From: Cohaesibacter gelatinilyticus
Lineage (GTDB): Bacteria; Pseudomonadota; Alphaproteobacteria; Rhizobiales; Cohaesibacteraceae
DNA: 64,000 nucleotides
Assembly (NCBI RefSeq): GCF_900215605.1
Contig: NZ_OBEL01000009.1
Coordinates: 52,268-116,267, forward strand
Direction: 5' to 3'
Shown: in pieces, positions 62,416 to 64,000 of the stretch
Layout of the letters: every line of letters begins with the position of its first letter
How positions within the stretch are numbered: the first letter of the stretch is position 1
Notes under the pieces: generated by a model
Seen by the model: only the letters and a program-made list of their open reading frames with translations
Told to the model about the DNA's origin: nothing
Databases searched by the model: none
Position numbers and translations under genes: made by a program

Positions 62416-63168
62416 ATGCTGTTTCTCCGCTCCGCCCTGTTTAATACAGCATTTTACCTCAATACGGCCTTTCTGGTAGCGATCTGCATGATCACCTTTG
62501 TTCTCCCACGGTACTATATCATTCAAGTCATTCGCTTCTGGGGCACCTCCACCGCTTGGCTGTTTAAAGTCATCGTCGGCGGAACCGTCGAGTTTCGAGG
62601 TAAAGAAAATATCCCGGAAGGTGGGATTATCATGGCCTCCAAGCATCAAAGCGCTTGGGAGACTGCTGCTCTCCTTCCTTTGGTCAAAGATCCTGTCTAC
62701 ATTTTCAAACGCGAACTGCAGCATATTCCCTTTTTCGGCTGGTGTTCTATCAAAGCTGGTATGATTCCTATCAACCGTGGTCAGAAATCGAAAGCGCTGA
62801 AGCAGATGCTCAAACGCGCCAAGGAAGAAATTGCAGACGACCGCCAAATCATCATCTATCCGGAAGGAACCCGTCGTCCTGTTGATAGCGAACCACAATA
62901 TAAATTTGGCATCACCTCTATCTATCAAATCCTGAAAGTGCCTTGTGTTCCTGTTGCCCTCAATTCCGGCCTTTTTTGGCCACGCCGCAGCTTCATGCGT
63001 TATCCTGGTAAGATGATCGTTCAGATCCTTCCCCCGATTGAACCAGGTCTGAAAGGGCAAGAATTTTTCGACACACTTACGGAGCAGATTGAAAGCACAT
63101 CCAATGCATTGCTCGCAGAAGCAAGGGAAGAAGACCGCCCCTATCTAGCACCCAAGAGTCAATCATAA
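62416..63168 (+). CDS. plsC: 1-acyl-sn-glycerol-3-phosphate acyltransferase
   Basis: This 250-residue membrane-bound enzyme makes phosphatidic acid from lysophosphatidate. N-terminal helices lie within residues 1-55. Motif I is SKHQSAWETA (H-x4-E instead of the common H-x4-D, as in other alphaproteobacterial forms), and motif III is YPEGTRRPV near residue 155. It lies 66 bases after ydcF on the same strand. Confidence 0.93.
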   Translation: MLFLRSALFNTAFYLNTAFLVAICMITFVLPRYYIIQVIRFWGTSTAWLFKVIVGGTVEFRGKENIPEGGIIMASKHQSAWETAALLPLVKDPVYIFKRELQHIPFFGWCSIKAGMIPINRGQKSKALKQMLKRAKEEIADDRQIIIYPEGTRRPVDSEPQYKFGITSIYQILKVPCVPVALNSGLFWPRRSFMRYPGKMIVQILPPIEPGLKGQEFFDTLTEQIESTSNALLAEAREEDRPYLAPKSQS

Positions 63169-63301
63169 AATCAACATATTGTATTTACCTAAAAGCTATA
63201 CTACATAATGTAGATCTTTCTAAGCTTGATTCGGCTTGATTTATGTTCTATATTTGTTCCGATCGAGATGATGGAATGCAAGAAGCTGGCTAGGAATTTA
63301 C

Positions 63302-63664
63302 ATGAACCTTGGTCCGAAGAAAAAAACAAGCATACATGCTAACCTTCCCAATCGGTTTTGCTATTGGCAAGGGGAAGGCGGCCATTCCTATCTGTTTTCG
63401 CGTATTGAGCTTAAAGATCTGAGCAGTTTTTCCGATTGTGTGCTTCTTGTTTCAATTGAGGCAACCAATCAGGCGCCAGATTTATTATGGGTTGGTCATA
63501 TTTCCAATCTGCCGTCAACTATATCAAGCAATCTACAGTCCCAAGACAGCACTTCCATTGGCATCTATGTTCATCTTCTGGCTGGAAATATCAAAGTCCA
63601 AAAAGAAGTCATTGACGATCTATGCTACAATTGTGAGCGGACTGCACTGGAATCCGTCGCTTAA
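63302..63664 (+). CDS. Hypothetical protein, 120 residues
   Basis: No family is recognised. AGGA lies eight bases before the ATG, which supports expression. The protein has mixed charge, no signal peptide or membrane helix, and three cysteines, two of them in LCYNCERTA near the end (C-x-x-C). It is flanked by AT-rich DNA upstream and a repeat remnant downstream, so it may be acquired or lineage-specific. It could also be spurious. Confidence 0.5.
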   Translation: MNLGPKKKTSIHANLPNRFCYWQGEGGHSYLFSRIELKDLSSFSDCVLLVSIEATNQAPDLLWVGHISNLPSTISSNLQSQDSTSIGIYVHLLAGNIKVQKEVIDDLCYNCERTALESVA

Positions 63665-63800
63665 GCTTCTCTTTTTTAGTCCTTATCCGCAAGCCAATTT
63701 GTTGTAGCGTTAAAACTGCATGTCAAAACTAATGGTGTAATACAGCACACCATTACATTTTTCAGACTTACCGTATTCCCTACAAAACCCTATGCTTATG
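63665..63800. other. Short spacer before R4
   Basis: Together with R4 and the terminator, this makes a 336-bp gene-free end of the window. Nothing else was recognised in it. Confidence 0.4.
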
Positions 63801-63925
63801 TGACGGCCGATAGGCGAGCGCACAGATACATCCTTGATGGCGATTGAGATGAGGAGTGTATCGACAGGGATGGCCTGCACCCTCTCAGGCCCTGATCCCA
63901 GATCAGGAACAGCTGATACGAGCTA
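63801..63925. repeat. Truncated large palindromic element R4
   Basis: GACGGCCGATAGGCGAGCGC matches the core end of R1 and R3, and CAGGCCCTGATCCCAGATCA matches their right arm. Between them lies an unrelated stretch at about 63825-63880. The left half of the element is missing. Confidence 0.7.
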
Positions 63926-63946
63926 TAGTTTTGGACCGACAAACGC

Positions 63947-63975
63947 CCCTTTGGACGGATCCGAAGGGGTTTTTG
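63947..63975. terminator. Stem-loop with T-run near window end
   Basis: CCCCTT, a 12-base loop that can pair further (GGA/TCC), AAGGGG, then TTTTT on the plus strand. It resembles an intrinsic terminator; the gene it ends on the plus strand is not evident. Confidence 0.6.
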
Positions 63976-64000
63976 TTGATGAAGCATTGCTCTTAACATG

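Overview
The window reads as chromosome of an alphaproteobacterium, most likely a marine-type Hyphomicrobiales (Rhizobiales) member. Three things support this: the complete ccr/ecm/mcd trio of the ethylmalonyl-CoA pathway; the gene orders argH-lptM-lysA, hbd-etfA-etfB and ftsE-ftsX-ydcF-plsC together with a CpdR-type regulator and a HIG1 protein; and many copies of a short TCCGAAAA...TTTTCGG intergenic hairpin. A Cohaesibacter- or Stappia-like host is only a guess. Base composition looks close to 50% GC. No phage, integrase, IS transposase or CRISPR array was seen.

Bases 1-9,800 hold two paralogous TRAP transporters (dctP-dctQ-dctM, all on the minus strand; the first is cut by the window edge). 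One has a divergent LysR regulator, the other a divergent Lrp/AsnC regulator. Two GNAT acetyltransferases lie between them. Bases 9,900-15,500 carry a TMAO/DMSO reductase operon in the order torC-torD-torA, followed by an unusual free-standing copy of the C-terminal haem domain of TorC.

Bases 16,200-31,300 look like an organosulfur catabolic locus. A methionine gamma-lyase (mdeA) with a divergent Lrp-type regulator (mdeR) is followed by a second transsulfuration-family enzyme, an OsmC protein and a homodimeric-type E1, E2 and E3 of a 2-oxoacid dehydrogenase, probably for the 2-oxobutyrate released by MdeA. Next comes a dmdC-dmdD-dmdB-like operon for the methylmercaptopropionate pathway with a divergent AraC regulator. 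A near-identical 17-bp dyad lies upstream of mdeR and upstream of the Lrp gene beside the second TRAP system, which suggests a shared regulatory logic.

Bases 31,400-37,100 are housekeeping and accessory genes: tRNA-Leu(CAA), DedA, DsbB, AlkA-like glycosylase, GluQ-RS, an AEC transporter and a sensorless hybrid kinase. Bases 37,300-45,200 contain ecm, ccr and mcd, which can assimilate acetyl-CoA and exchange C3/C4 acyl-CoAs with propionyl-CoA metabolism. This fits the propionyl-CoA output expected from methionine breakdown. Bases 45,300-64,000 are core genes: SDR, HIG1, cpdR, lysA-lptM-argH, tlpA, two small tail-sharing proteins, hbd-etfAB, rhomboid, cobO, a PagL-like protein, hpt, an MJ0042 zinc-ribbon protein with seven acidic repeats, ftsEX, ydcF and plsC.

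The most unusual non-coding structure is a family of 125-320 bp palindromic intergenic elements (four copies). In one copy the core is inverted relative to its arms.
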